Assembly: GCF_001005825.1 (NCBI RefSeq)
Contig: NZ_LBHV01000005.1
Coordinates: forward strand, 1 to 64,000
Reading direction: 5' to 3'
DNA: 64,000 nt
Source of the DNA: Rhizobium sp. LC145
GTDB lineage: Bacteria > Pseudomonadota > Alphaproteobacteria > Rhizobiales > Rhizobiaceae
Shown here: positions 1-9,148 of the stretch, one piece after another
Layout: each line of letters starts with the position of its first letter
How positions within the stretch are numbered: the stretch's first letter is position 1
The notes under the pieces: model-generated
Databases searched by the model: none
What the model saw: only the letters and a program-made list of their open reading frames with translations
What the model was told of the DNA's origin: nothing
Program-made: the position numbers and the translations under genes

Positions 1-2618
1 ATGACAGCGGAGGGGTTCGGGTTATCGATCCCCAAGGTGCCGATCGTATGCCAGACATTGTTCGGGTCGGTGAGTGCGAGGCTTCCCGATCCTGAGAAAT
101 CCCCGCGTGCGGATACAGCGTTATAGTCCAAGTTCGTTGTCCCGAAGACGGCGTTGTTGATGACTGCGCTGCTGATATCCGCCCAAGATATCTGCACGCC
201 GGAGAGCTTCAGCACTCCATTCTCGTACACCATGGGAAGCGTGTACTGGTTCCCATCGGTGACCACGAACTGATCCGCCAGGATGGCGAAGCGCGTGCGC
301 TGGACGCCATTGACGGTATAGAGCTCGAGGAAGAAGCCGGTTTCCTTGTAGGCTTGCGCCACGGTGCCACGGATGGCGACAGAATACCGGGCATCGACGC
401 CGGATTGATTGGCCGACAGGGTGAACTTCACCAGTCCCTGAGCGGAGACATCCCCAACCGCGACATTCAGCGTATCTACGGTTTCGGCGAGAGCCTCGGT
501 CTCGTTCGAAAGCGCGGTGATCCGCTGGCCGACGGCGGCCATGCTGTCGTCAAACTCGGTCTCGAGAAGCGTGATGATCTCCGCCAAGGCCTCGTCAGCC
601 GTGACGCGAACCCGCCGCTCCTCGATGATCTGGGCAAAGGCGCGTCCGACTTCCGCCCGCATCTTGGAGCGCTGCACCTCCCCAACCGCTCCATCGAGCG
701 AGAAGTTGGTGAGCGTCTCCATGATCATGTTGAGCGCCTGCCGGTTATCGGCCTGGATCTCCGCGAAGCGATCGAGCACCTCCTTGTTGAGGTTCGCCAG
801 ATAGACCTCAATGTCCTCGTTTCCGCTAGCCAGTGACGTCGCCGTCTTGATGCTTGACCATACTGTCGGGCGACCCGGCGCAATCAGCCTGTGCTGGAAG
901 CTGTAATTGGTCTCGCTGACCACGCCTTCCTGCAACAGCGTCATGGTGATGTCGGCCTGAACGTTCTTGGTGAAGACGTTGTCCGGCTGGGCTGTCGGCC
1001 ACCAGCGAAATTGAATGCCGGTGACGGACACGTCATCGAACGGTGACCACGACATGCGGAAGGCCGCAATCGTCCGGCCGTCGTCGCTCATGGCGAGAAC
1101 CGGAATAGGCGTCCAGTCCGGCAACTCGTTCAAATAGACCGGCTCACCGCTCGGGATCGGGATCACCGGCGGCAAGACCCCTGCCCCGGCATAGATGTCA
1201 CCGCTGCGTTCCTGAAGCGACAGCGCCACATTGCGCGGCCCATCACTGGTCAGGGCACGGATCGACCGGCTCTGGACGATATAGACCCGGCTGCCATACC
1301 GCTCGGAGTTCCATTCCACCCAGTCACCGACCTGGATATCCTGAAAGTAAGGACGCAGCACGATATCCGCGGTCGCCTCGAACCGGTTCTCGTTGTAGTA
1401 GATCGAGGCGAGCTGATTGGCCTGCCGCTTGGACGGAACCGTGCCGAAATCGATCGGCATGTCACGCGTGCGACGATCGAGCGCTACCTGTGTCGGATTC
1501 GTCTGGGTATCGTATCCGGCCGGGCTCCACATGTTGGACGGCTCCGGATAGGTGCCGCCAACCGAGTTGACGAGGTCGGCCATCGATCGCCGGCGCTGGA
1601 ACCGAACGTTCTCCCCGGTGATCAGGTCGTCATCGGTGAAGGTGGCCACGATCGGCTGAGCGGTTCCGATGAGCGGCCAGGAGCCCTCGACGCTGTCGAT
1701 GACCATGCCGCCGCAGGACTGCATCAGGGCGTCGATATTGTCGCCGTGATCGACATCGCAATCGAGCAGCACCGAGCAGCGATAGCGCTTTTCTCCTTGC
1801 ACGATCTCATCGCAGATATTCGCAGCCACCGCATACTTGTCGAGCGGCAGGTCTTCCGGGTCCATGCCCATGCCGCAGAACATGTCATTGTTCCACGAGA
1901 AGCCGCGCCGGTAATTGTAATCCATGACCACCGGGTTTTCGGTGAACTCATAGGTGGCGTAATTCCCCCAGCGATGCGGGCCGGAACCACCGACCGAGCT
2001 ATCCTTTCGGAAGTCATATAGGCGAGCGCCGCGCAGCTCGAAGAAGAAGTCCGGGAAGCTGTTGAGCTTCTCCTGGTCATAGGTGAGCTTCGCGATCAGA
2101 TAGCATTGGCCATGACCCACATGCTCTTCCGTCCAGCGTCCGGTCGGGTTCGCCTTGTCGACCAGATCGTCATCCGCCGAAACCTGCGTTCCCTCATAGA
2201 AAACAAAGCTCATCCGGCCGGCATAGTCACCGCTTGCGACCGTGAATGTTTTGCCGCCATCGGTCGTTTCGAGGCTCAACTGCTTCCCGCCGGCCCAGAT
2301 CTTCGACAGCCCGTCACAGGGGAAGTCGGAAAACACATAGACCTGCTGCAGGAACTTGTTCGAGCTGCCATAGGTGTTGACATAACAGTCATGGCCGGCA
2401 ATCCCGACATAGCCACAGGCGACCTTGCGGCTGACGCTCTCACCATACTCACGGTCGAACTGCGTGCCGGATGACTTCTTGGCAGCCTTCTTCGCACGAT
2501 CGGCCTGGATTTTGCCGACGACGAAGTTAAGACCAAGCCCAATGACGGCCTTGCCAATAATCCCAAGGCTGCCGATCGCGGAACCGATCGCGCCAATCAC
2601 AGGTGCCAGAAAGCCCAT
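1..2618 (-). CDS. Phage tail tip / host-specificity protein (J-like), 3' end outside window
   Basis: An uninterrupted minus-strand frame runs from the ATG at 2618 to the window edge (about 872 codons seen, no stop), so the C-terminus is missing. The N-terminus is hydrophobic and glycine-rich. The middle is beta-rich tail-hub sequence, and a long predicted helical stretch (about residues 600-730) precedes another beta-rich region. This order matches siphovirus central tail tip proteins that contact the host receptor. It is the last tail gene after the tape measure and hub genes, where J-like proteins are expected. The start overlaps the stop of the upstream gene (TGATG), showing translational coupling. 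The family call rests on layout and composition, not on one diagnostic motif. Confidence 0.8.
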   Translation of the reverse strand, partial: MGFLAPVIGAIGSAIGSLGIIGKAVIGLGLNFVVGKIQADRAKKAAKKSSGTQFDREYGESVSRKVACGYVGIAGHDCYVNTYGSSNKFLQQVYVFSDFPCDGLSKIWAGGKQLSLETTDGGKTFTVASGDYAGRMSFVFYEGTQVSADDDLVDKANPTGRWTEEHVGHGQCYLIAKLTYDQEKLNSFPDFFFELRGARLYDFRKDSSVGGSGPHRWGNYATYEFTENPVVMDYNYRRGFSWNNDMFCGMGMDPEDLPLDKYAVAANICDEIVQGEKRYRCSVLLDCDVDHGDNIDALMQSCGGMVIDSVEGSWPLIGTAQPIVATFTDDDLITGENVRFQRRRSMADLVNSVGGTYPEPSNMWSPAGYDTQTNPTQVALDRRTRDMPIDFGTVPSKRQANQLASIYYNENRFEATADIVLRPYFQDIQVGDWVEWNSERYGSRVYIVQSRSIRALTSDGPRNVALSLQERSGDIYAGAGVLPPVIPIPSGEPVYLNELPDWTPIPVLAMSDDGRTIAAFRMSWSPFDDVSVTGIQFRWWPTAQPDNVFTKNVQADITMTLLQEGVVSETNYSFQHRLIAPGRPTVWSSIKTATSLASGNEDIEVYLANLNKEVLDRFAEIQADNRQALNMIMETLTNFSLDGAVGEVQRSKMRAEVGRAFAQIIEERRVRVTADEALAEIITLLETEFDDSMAAVGQRITALSNETEALAETVDTLNVAVGDVSAQGLVKFTLSANQSGVDARYSVAIRGTVAQAYKETGFFLELYTVNGVQRTRFAILADQFVVTDGNQYTLPMVYENGVLKLSGVQISWADISSAVINNAVFGTTNLDYNAVSARGDFSGSGSLALTDPNNVWHTIGTLGIDNPNPSAV

Positions 2619-3025
2619 CAGTCTACCTTGAATGCACGAGTGACAGCGGAGGCCGGGAGGAACTGGACAGGGCCGCCGTGGGCGCGTGTCATGAAGCCGA
2701 TCGCCGTGAACACGCCGCCGGAAAACTGGTCTTCCCGCTCGATCACGCCGATATCGCCGCGCTGGGCCATCAGGACGCCGATTTCCGGGAACCTCGCGGC
2801 GAATGCCTGGGCTACGTTCTCAAAGCCGTGCCTGCGCAACTTCTTGCCCGCTCCGGCCTCGGTCTTGTAGCCGAGTGCAGCCGGGTACATCCGCTCGCCT
2901 ATGACCGCCTCGACTGCATCGTCGGGGATCATGTAGCAGTCGGATTTTCCCCACTCACCGGGCATAGCCTGATGCTTCGCCACAACCGCGTTGAGGCGAA
3001 TTTCCCAATCTGGATGTCTGGACAT
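2618..3025 (-). CDS. Phage tail assembly protein, DUF6950/NlpC-P60-like
   Basis: 135 aa. It lies directly before the tail tip gene, where lambda-like phages carry the NlpC/P60-like tail assembly gene (K). A conserved-looking WGKSDCYM segment near residues 25-32 contains a cysteine in the context typical of NlpC/P60-type cysteine peptidase folds, and a GDIGV segment follows later. I read it as a DUF6950-type member of this group. A catalytic triad cannot be confirmed by eye. ATG start at 3025; the stop overlaps the next start. Confidence 0.6.
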   Translation of the reverse strand: MSRHPDWEIRLNAVVAKHQAMPGEWGKSDCYMIPDDAVEAVIGERMYPAALGYKTEAGAGKKLRRHGFENVAQAFAARFPEIGVLMAQRGDIGVIEREDQFSGGVFTAIGFMTRAHGGPVQFLPASAVTRAFKVD

Positions 3026-3110
3026 GGTTGTCGTTTGGCCTGTCTTGAAGTGACTCGACTCATCCGGCCAAAGCGTGCTGATATCGAACCCGCTCTAAAG
3101 GGGGATTGCG

Positions 3111-3317
3111 ATGTCGAACTACACTGTAGAAGACCAACTCAACGCCATGACTTCGCTCGTAGCGAGCCTGCTTCAGTCGCTTCATCAGTCCGGGGCTTTG
3201 TCGGGGAGCGAGATAAAAGAAGTCGTGCAGAGAGCCGCAGATAACTGCGGACGTCGGCCGGAAACCTCCGGTGCTAGCGAGTACCTTCGGGAAACATATC
3301 TTTCTGCGATACGATGA
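3111..3317 (+). CDS. Small opposite-strand protein in the tail module (possible moron)
   Basis: 68 aa, predicted helical, no recognised family. It is preceded by a purine-rich AAAGGGGG ribosome-binding site about 7 nt before the ATG. It lies in the 400-bp gap between two minus-strand tail genes and is transcribed against them, as lysogeny-expressed cargo genes often are. The good RBS and absence of an opposing ORF support a real gene. Function unknown. Confidence 0.5.
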   Translation: MSNYTVEDQLNAMTSLVASLLQSLHQSGALSGSEIKEVVQRAADNCGRRPETSGASEYLRETYLSAIR

Positions 3318-3425
3318 GATTTGCCGCGACTTGGCGCTGAATTGCGAGCCAGTCGATCTTCACCGTCGAAATTTCATTGGATGGCAGCATAATAGCCTCC
3401 GATTTTCAGTTACTGAAGATTGGCT

Positions 3426-4058
3426 CTACCGCACCAAAGATTTGAACGGCTCGCCGAGAAGGCCGCGCCGCGAAGTGCTGGCGCTGCTGTCCTTGCGGCC
3501 CCAGTAGATATCGATGCGACCCGCCTTGCCGGCATGCTCAAAGAACTTGTCACCCGGTGCGCGGCGCTGCTGATCGGCCGTGGAGCGAACCCGACCGTTC
3601 TTGCGGCTGTAGTCGAGCTGGCGCCCTTCGCATCGAGCGGTCAGCACGTAGCCCCGGTCCGGATCGATCGCGTGCTCGATGACGTCGAGGTAGCCGCGCG
3701 CCACCGTCTCCACCTGCAACAGAGCGCCGGTGTCCGGATGGAAATGCGCGTCCAGCACCCGGACCGGCCGATCTCGGTAATCCTCGTTCTCGATCTGGAC
3801 GAGCACGGCCGGCGTAAGGCCATCGTCCGGGCTCTCGGCTAGCGTCAGCGTGAAACTGCCATCGGCCGTCGTGCCAGAGCCGTTCCCGAGGTCCGAAACT
3901 TCGATCAGGCCAAACGGTTTGTATTCGACGCCCTGATAGGTCAGCGGCTCCGACCGCGCGATGAATCCATAGATGCCGGAACCGAACTGGAACCGCACCA
4001 TCTGACGCGTGCTGATGCGGCCCTCGTCGTAGAGGGTTCTGACTTCCGGAGAGAGCAT
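3426..4058 (-). CDS. Phage tail hub protein, DUF2163-like
   Basis: 210 aa from the ATG at 4058, which overlaps the upstream TAA; a TTG three codons earlier is less likely. The N-terminal half (LVRFQFGSGIYGF-type beta-rich sequence with a YQGVEYKPFGLIEVSD stretch) and the place between the distal tail and NlpC-like genes fit the DUF2163 (BR0599-like) tail proteins of alphaproteobacterial phages and gene transfer agents. It is probably a baseplate or hub component. Assignment is by resemblance and gene order. Confidence 0.6.
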   Translation of the reverse strand: MLSPEVRTLYDEGRISTRQMVRFQFGSGIYGFIARSEPLTYQGVEYKPFGLIEVSDLGNGSGTTADGSFTLTLAESPDDGLTPAVLVQIENEDYRDRPVRVLDAHFHPDTGALLQVETVARGYLDVIEHAIDPDRGYVLTARCEGRQLDYSRKNGRVRSTADQQRRAPGDKFFEHAGKAGRIDIYWGRKDSSASTSRRGLLGEPFKSLVR

Positions 4059-4459
4059 TAGCGCCAACCCCTCCGGCTGGCGTCCCGAATTGCGGATTGA
4101 ATTTTCGGATCCTTCCTCGGATCGTCGTGCGAGACATCCTCGGCGGGCTCGTCGCTCAGGACGATTACGCCATCCCGACCAACCCTCGGATCATAGGGCG
4201 GGACACTCTTGGCGCGTTCATTGCCAAATACGACTACCCCAGCAACGGCAGCAGGGACGTTGATCCGAGGCTCGCCGCCCCGCAATGTCAAGGACACACC
4301 CATCTCGCGCAACTTCCGGAGAGTTTCGCGCTCCCAGAATTCATCGATCATGCCCTTGAGGCCCTCGACCGTTCCACAAAGAGCTCCACCCACACGCACA
4401 AGCGGCTCGCCCGCCTCATTGCGTTCGCAGCCGATCTCAATCATCGGATAGTCGTTCAT
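4058..4459 (-). CDS. Hypothetical phage tail-module protein
   Basis: 133 aa. The start is placed at the ATG at 4459 because an AGGAGG sequence lies 8 nt upstream. An in-frame ATG at 4495 would add 12 residues and overlap the preceding stop. Acidic and proline-containing, with no recognised domain. Both neighbours are tail hub genes, and its stop overlaps the next start, so it is co-translated with them. Possibly a tail assembly factor. Confidence 0.65.
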   Translation of the reverse strand: MNDYPMIEIGCERNEAGEPLVRVGGALCGTVEGLKGMIDEFWERETLRKLREMGVSLTLRGGEPRINVPAAVAGVVVFGNERAKSVPPYDPRVGRDGVIVLSDEPAEDVSHDDPRKDPKIQSAIRDASRRGWR

Positions 4460-4491
4460 TGGATTTTCCTCCTGAGGCGCGGTGTTCTCGC

Positions 4492-5130
4492 TCATCGCAG
4501 CACCTGATAGCCGTCAAACGTCGCCGGCGTGGGGTCCGCAATCACCTGATGAGCCCAGGTATTGTGATCCATGATGAAGAGCGCCCGAGGCCGCCACAGA
4601 CGCGCGGTGGCGGCGGTTGTGAAGGTCGAGGTATGGAGCAGCGGCGCGACCGTGAGGGCCAGCACACCGCCCGCTGTCGCGGTTGCAGGCGCAATGATCT
4701 CGTACAGCGCTGTATAGACGCCCTGGCTAAGTTCGACGCGGTCACCGACCGACGCCACATAGCCCGCAGGAACTCCGCCGAGCGTCAGGGCACCCGATGC
4801 CCCGAGAGAGGTCACCGTCGCGTTTCCTGACCATCCTGGCGCTATTTCCTGAGGCGTCTGCGCCGCTCCGTAGGCAAGCGGCGCCATCTGGCCGATGTCG
4901 AAACAACGGAAACGGTTGAAGCCGCCCCGAAGCGACAGCTTCCAAGCGTGCCAGAGTTGACGACCTTCACGATCGAGAGGCTTGGTTTCTATATGGACCT
5001 GCCAAGCCTTGTCTCGAACTTCACTCAGGTTGAATGCCATGCCGCGATTGAAGGGAGTGGCAACCGTACCCTCAAGCAGAGTGAACGTGCATTCGACTAC
5101 CTTCGTCGATGGCAGATCGATCACCGCCAT
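4492..5130 (-). CDS. Distal tail / tail hub protein (DUF2460-like position)
   Basis: 212 aa, beta-rich. N-terminal and C-terminal portions flank an inserted Gly/Ala/Thr-rich domain (about residues 95-175). It follows the tape measure gene directly and precedes the DUF2163-like gene, the position of distal tail proteins (lambda M-like or Dit-like). The start ATG at 5130 overlaps the tape measure TAA. The family is inferred mainly from gene order. Confidence 0.6.
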   Translation of the reverse strand: MAVIDLPSTKVVECTFTLLEGTVATPFNRGMAFNLSEVRDKAWQVHIETKPLDREGRQLWHAWKLSLRGGFNRFRCFDIGQMAPLAYGAAQTPQEIAPGWSGNATVTSLGASGALTLGGVPAGYVASVGDRVELSQGVYTALYEIIAPATATAGGVLALTVAPLLHTSTFTTAATARLWRPRALFIMDHNTWAHQVIADPTPATFDGYQVLR

Positions 5131-7031
5131 TAGATTTTTCTCCGCTTCTGTCCGTCTTGAACGGCAGAGAGGATCGTGCCGGGAAGATCAGCCTTCATTT
5201 TCCGAAGATCCTGACGAAGAAGAGCGATCTCAGCTTTGTCAGCATTCGGCGCGTTGATGACCGGAGCAAAATTGACGTTGATGTTGTCTCCGCCACGATT
5301 GCCGTTGTCGTTCGCACCACGAAGGTGATGGTTGGGAACGACTTGCTCCCCGCCCTTGAACCGGACGAGCTCCGGGCCTTCCTCTCCCACGATTGCCATG
5401 CCGGCACGAGCAGACGCGGTGCCCGAGGCGTAAAGCCCAACCGAAGGCGCAGGCGGGAAGTAGCTAGTGCCGCGCCCACCGCCAAACAGACCGCCAAAAA
5501 TTGAGCTGAGAAACCCTCCGCCACCGCCGAGCCCGGACGATGCCGAGTTCACCTTGAAGAGGGCATCCATTACCTCGTTCAGCAGCTTGTCCGTGATGCG
5601 ATCGAGGACATTCAGCGCAGCTTTACCGAAGCTGGACAAGAAGCCCTCACCGTTCTTGAGCCCGTTCCGAAGATCGTTGACGAAACCACCGAAGGTGCTT
5701 TTTACGAAACTCAGGTTCTCTTCTGCCGCCTTGGTCGCCGCACTCGCGGTGTCGAATCCCTTCGCCGTGTCTTCACCAGCCTTTTTGCCGGCACCGCCGG
5801 CCGCCTTCGACTTCTGCTCCACGTCCGTGAGACTTGATGCAAGCTCCTTCAACTTCGAGGAAGCTATCGACGCGCCAGTCTGAATGGCCGTGCCGATTTG
5901 CCCGAGGTAGTCTTGGCTGAGGGCGGCTTGGACTGCTGCATTCCGCGCCGCGACACCTTCGGAAAGGCCGGCGGCATACGTGTTTTCGATCTGTCCGAAA
6001 TCAACGGAGCCGATTTCGCCGATCTGAAAGCCGCCCGGGAGGTTAGACAACGCCCCATTTACGCTCTGAATAAGCTGGTTGAGCATGCCCGAGGCAGCAT
6101 TGATCATCTTCTCCATGGCGGAGATGGCCGCATTTGCCGCCCCGACGGCAGCGGCGCCAACGATGTTCGGGAACTGGTTCCACACGAACTTGATGTCTTC
6201 GAAGGCAGCGACAAACGAGCCAATGACAAGGTTCACCCCGGTCTTGGCCGCGCCGACGATGTCTACGCCGAAGATCTTCGTCAGTTCGTCCCGGAATATG
6301 CCGGCGGCGGCTACGGCGGCCGTGATCCCGGCTACGAAGGCAATCGCGGGGTTAGCTGCGGCAAAGGATGCCGCGAGACCGAGTGCGGCGACCGATAGGC
6401 GGCCAAGGAGCGCTATGAGTTGCACAGTGCCCCCGATGATGGCCGGAGCATAGAGAAGCGCCAGCCCGGCAGCCGCGGCGGCAGCATATGGCGCAATCGT
6501 CTGGAGAACGTCGGCAACGGCATTCATGCCAGAGGCTACGAGGCTCATCCATTCGACCTGCTGAATGCCGACAGCAGCCAAGGCGGTGAGGCCAACGGCA
6601 AGCAGCGTGACTGGAGAGAGTATCGCTAGGAACGCGGCTCCAAGTTCCTTCGCGAAGCCGCCTGTGGAGGTCATAGCTACCTGGGCGATCTGCAACCCCT
6701 GCTGCATGCCGATCAGCCCGGCATTCATTCCGCCCGCCGCTGTGGTGAAGACGTCGAACCCTTGAGCGGCAAGATTTGCAGCATTGTGGGTTTTGGCCAT
6801 CCCCACGACGTTCTGATTGGCAGCAACGGTATAGGCCTTCGTCGCGGTCGCAGCTTTCTGAAATCCTCCAGCTGATGCAGCAGCTGCCGCACCTGCGTTT
6901 TTGGTGGATACGGACAGGCCATCGGCGGCAACGTCGGCCATCTTCGCAGCATTGGTCAGGTCATGCAGTTCATTCTTCGCCTGAGAAGTCCCCTTGGTGT
7001 TAACCTGAATACCGAGCTGCGCAACGTCCAT
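5130..7031 (-). CDS. Phage tail tape measure protein
   Basis: 633 aa, the longest complete protein of the tail module. Alanine-rich helical N-terminus, several hydrophobic segments (about residues 110-260), then a helical region. The C-terminal block contains the AIVGEEGPELV segment typical of tape measure proteins, shortly followed by a basic tail. It sets tail length and is threaded inside the tail tube. At 633 residues a tail of roughly 95 nm would be expected if the usual 0.15 nm per residue holds. It lies downstream of the tail chaperone pair, as usual, with a secreted plus-strand gene inserted between them. Confidence 0.9.
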   Translation of the reverse strand: MDVAQLGIQVNTKGTSQAKNELHDLTNAAKMADVAADGLSVSTKNAGAAAAASAGGFQKAATATKAYTVAANQNVVGMAKTHNAANLAAQGFDVFTTAAGGMNAGLIGMQQGLQIAQVAMTSTGGFAKELGAAFLAILSPVTLLAVGLTALAAVGIQQVEWMSLVASGMNAVADVLQTIAPYAAAAAAGLALLYAPAIIGGTVQLIALLGRLSVAALGLAASFAAANPAIAFVAGITAAVAAAGIFRDELTKIFGVDIVGAAKTGVNLVIGSFVAAFEDIKFVWNQFPNIVGAAAVGAANAAISAMEKMINAASGMLNQLIQSVNGALSNLPGGFQIGEIGSVDFGQIENTYAAGLSEGVAARNAAVQAALSQDYLGQIGTAIQTGASIASSKLKELASSLTDVEQKSKAAGGAGKKAGEDTAKGFDTASAATKAAEENLSFVKSTFGGFVNDLRNGLKNGEGFLSSFGKAALNVLDRITDKLLNEVMDALFKVNSASSGLGGGGGFLSSIFGGLFGGGRGTSYFPPAPSVGLYASGTASARAGMAIVGEEGPELVRFKGGEQVVPNHHLRGANDNGNRGGDNINVNFAPVINAPNADKAEIALLRQDLRKMKADLPGTILSAVQDGQKRRKI

Positions 7032-7090
7032 GTTGATTTACCTTTCAGGCGGAGCCGCCTATCGTCCCTCCATCGACACGGAGATCTACG

Positions 7091-7456
7091 ATGCGGAAAT
7101 TGACAGCGGTTTTTCTGGCAGGAGTGCTGCACTCGACAGCACAAGCACAGGCACAAGACTTGATGAGCCAAGTAGTCCAATCCTCATTCAAGAGGATGGC
7201 CCTCGCCTACATGTGCCGCGATGCAATCGGCATTTCTCACTATCAAGCCGCAAGGATAGCAGCCGAAGGAGTACTCCAAACGGTCGGTTCGAGTGCCGAC
7301 GAAGCGACTTTGGCCGTCGATGAGTTGGACAAAAAGTTCAAGGCGGACCCTAGGGCAAAGAACCCTGCCGCGGACGCGGGCAAGTGCCTCGAGCAGATGA
7401 ATGAAGCATCTCACGACTTGGACGTACTGCTAGCGAAGTTCCGAACGCAGAAATAA
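7091..7456 (+). CDS. Small exported protein inserted in the tail operon (moron)
   Basis: 121 aa with a clear signal peptide: MRKLT start, hydrophobic stretch and an AQAQAQD cleavage region near residue 20. Two cysteines remain in the mature part (CRDAIG and GKCLEQM), which could form a disulfide. It is transcribed on the plus strand between the tape measure and tail chaperone genes, both on minus, so it is likely expressed on its own in the lysogen. An ACGGAG sequence lies just upstream. No known family recognised; a periplasmic role in the lysogen is inferred. Confidence 0.75.
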   Translation: MRKLTAVFLAGVLHSTAQAQAQDLMSQVVQSSFKRMALAYMCRDAIGISHYQAARIAAEGVLQTVGSSADEATLAVDELDKKFKADPRAKNPAADAGKCLEQMNEASHDLDVLLAKFRTQK

Positions 7457-7457
7457 C

Positions 7458-8224
7458 TCACGCCTTCGGCTTCTCATTCGCTACGCGTTGTGCCTCTCGC
7501 TCCTTCGCAAGAGCATCGAGGTATGCGTCGTCCATGTCGGTGATGATGGTGATTTCCTCTCGGAGGAGGATTTCACCGGTAAGGTGGGACCAAGAGGCGA
7601 TCTCGGCATAGGTGAGCGGCTGGGGTCCGTTCATTCCCTGCGGGCGGCGCCGGTTGAGCAGCCAGAAGGCCGCCCACAGGCTTTCGCCCTCTTCGGGTAT
7701 CTCCGGCTCCTGGATCAGTTCATCGCGCCCAAAGCGCTCGTACATTTCGCGCTTCGAGACGATGTCCTTTCCGTCCCGGCCCCGATCGAGTTCATATCCA
7801 GGCGTATTGAACTCGACAGTGATGGAGATCGCCTGAGTTAGGCGGTCTCCGAGGGAACGAAAAAAGCCGCTTCATCTCCGAGGGCAACATCGATCTGCTT
7901 GGCAAGCGCCGGCACCGCGAGCAGCTTGCGCTTGTTTGCTTCGGTGCAGGCCGGCTTCTTGTCACCGCCGAGGTTGGCATCGCCGGAGAACGCCCACGAC
8001 ACGATAGCCGCCGAGAGGAGAGCGATCGTGTTGTCGTCGATCTTCTCGGCGGTGACCGTGTTCCGGCCGCCCTTGAGCGCCTTGTTCTTCAACTGGCGCT
8101 CAACGGCTTTGACCTCGTCGCTTTCGAGGCTGCGAAGCTCAACAGAGACGCCCAGGTTTTCGCCGGTCGCCGGATGCTTGAGGTCAAGCGTGATGGTATT
8201 CGGCTGGAGGGTAAGAAGGTCCAC
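7458..8224 (-). CDS. Tail assembly chaperone fusion (GT-like) made by -1 frameshift
   Basis: The first ORF (7838-8224) reaches a TTTTTTC heptamer in the correct X-XXY-YYZ phase at 7865-7859. A -1 shift there enters a frame that stays open, with no stop, into the downstream ORF (ATG at 7745, stop at 7458-7460). The predicted fusion is about 255 aa: 122 codons before the shift and 133 after. This is the classic arrangement of G/GT tail chaperones, which coat the tape measure before tube polymerisation. The downstream part may also be translated from its own ATG, but no good RBS was seen there. Confidence 0.8.
7838..8224 (-). CDS. Tail assembly chaperone (G-like), unshifted product
   Basis: 128 aa. 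It is the product of normal termination at the TAA just after the slippery site. Acidic and Lys-containing, with a length and place (between tail tube and tape measure genes) typical of G-like chaperones. Six codons follow the slippery heptamer before the stop. Confidence 0.8.
   Translation of the reverse strand: MDLLTLQPNTITLDLKHPATGENLGVSVELRSLESDEVKAVERQLKNKALKGGRNTVTAEKIDDNTIALLSAAIVSWAFSGDANLGGDKKPACTEANKRKLLAVPALAKQIDVALGDEAAFFVPSETA
7859..7865 (-). promoter_or_regulatory. Programmed -1 ribosomal frameshift site (TTTTTTC)
   Basis: TTTTTTC on the minus strand, in the phase GCT-TTT-TTC of the upstream frame. That allows simultaneous -1 slippage of both tRNAs. The shifted frame runs straight into the downstream tail chaperone ORF. 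Confidence 0.8.
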
Positions 8225-8232
8225 GGCTCACC

Positions 8233-8721
8233 TCAGGGAGTTTCGACAGGGGCAATGAAGAGCGGGCGCTGATCGGTGAACGCCACAGTGTAGCTCTCCC
8301 GAATGAAATCGTCGGTGCTTCCGCCGAGAAGCTGAGGCCCGGATATGGGGCCGGCAGCGTACATGATCGTGTTCGACCATTCCGGGCCGGGTGCGTCCGC
8401 ATACTCGATCTTGATCGCATAGTTGAACTTGGTGCCCGCAGCCGCCCGCATGGCGATCTGGCCGGGATCATCGAAGATGCGAGCAACCTCGATCGACAAT
8501 TCGCCGGCATCCTCGACGCCCTTGGCCTTGGAGGTCACTTCCGTGTCGAGGGTGTTGTAGGAGACGATGTTCGGCGCGGCGCCATAGTCGCCCAGGTTGC
8601 CGACCGAGCCGATGGGCGTGAAGGTCAGCGCACCGAAACCCGCGGCATTGAGCGGAAGCGTGACGGGAGTGGTGCTGATCGACACCAACGCCCCCTGCAG
8701 TGTGGTCTTGATACCAGCCAT
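8233..8721 (-). CDS. Phage major tail tube protein
   Basis: 162 aa from the ATG at 8721, chosen because GGAGAA lies 6-9 nt upstream. Beta-rich sequence, with a GSVGNLGDYG-type loop and an acidic C-terminal half, as in siphovirus tube proteins. It lies between the tail terminator and tail chaperone genes, the standard place for the tube subunit. It polymerises around the tape measure. Confidence 0.75.
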   Translation of the reverse strand: MAGIKTTLQGALVSISTTPVTLPLNAAGFGALTFTPIGSVGNLGDYGAAPNIVSYNTLDTEVTSKAKGVEDAGELSIEVARIFDDPGQIAMRAAAGTKFNYAIKIEYADAPGPEWSNTIMYAAGPISGPQLLGGSTDDFIRESYTVAFTDQRPLFIAPVETP

Positions 8722-8722
8722 G

Positions 8723-9148
8723 TTAGTTCTCCGGGGTGAAAGCAAAGTACGGAATGCTGACGGGAACCTTCATCCGGTCCACGTCCTTGAGTGGGCTTGC
8801 TGCCCAGGGCTCGCCACTGATCGTGATCTTCACGCCAGAGGCGAATAGGGTTTGGTTCTTGAAGCGGTCGATGATCTCGCCGGCGACCTCGAGTGCCTCG
8901 GTCAACCCGATACCGAGCGGCCACATCACCGATGCCTGCAGGATTCCCCGCTTCTGCTGCGGGTCGTCGCCTATGGTGATCTGCCGAGTTTGATTGGGCA
9001 GGAAGCTGAGTTCGATGAACTTGCCCGGCTTCGTCTGGCCTGATGAGGGGAACGTAACGTTCGGGCCGGCAATCGGCAGGACGTCCGGCATGGTGCGCAA
9101 ATGCGTAGCCAGCGCACTGAAGATGATTGCGTCCGTGCCCGTCGCCAT
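8723..9148 (-). CDS. Phage tail terminator, DUF4128-like
   Basis: 141 aa. The N-terminal helix followed by beta strands and the FIELSFLPNQTRQITIG region resemble the DUF4128/tail terminator family. It lies between the minor head/neck genes and the tail tube gene. The terminator caps the tube and joins it to the head. Its stop is two bases from the tail tube ATG. Confidence 0.7.
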   Translation of the reverse strand: MATGTDAIIFSALATHLRTMPDVLPIAGPNVTFPSSGQTKPGKFIELSFLPNQTRQITIGDDPQQKRGILQASVMWPLGIGLTEALEVAGEIIDRFKNQTLFASGVKITISGEPWAASPLKDVDRMKVPVSIPYFAFTPEN

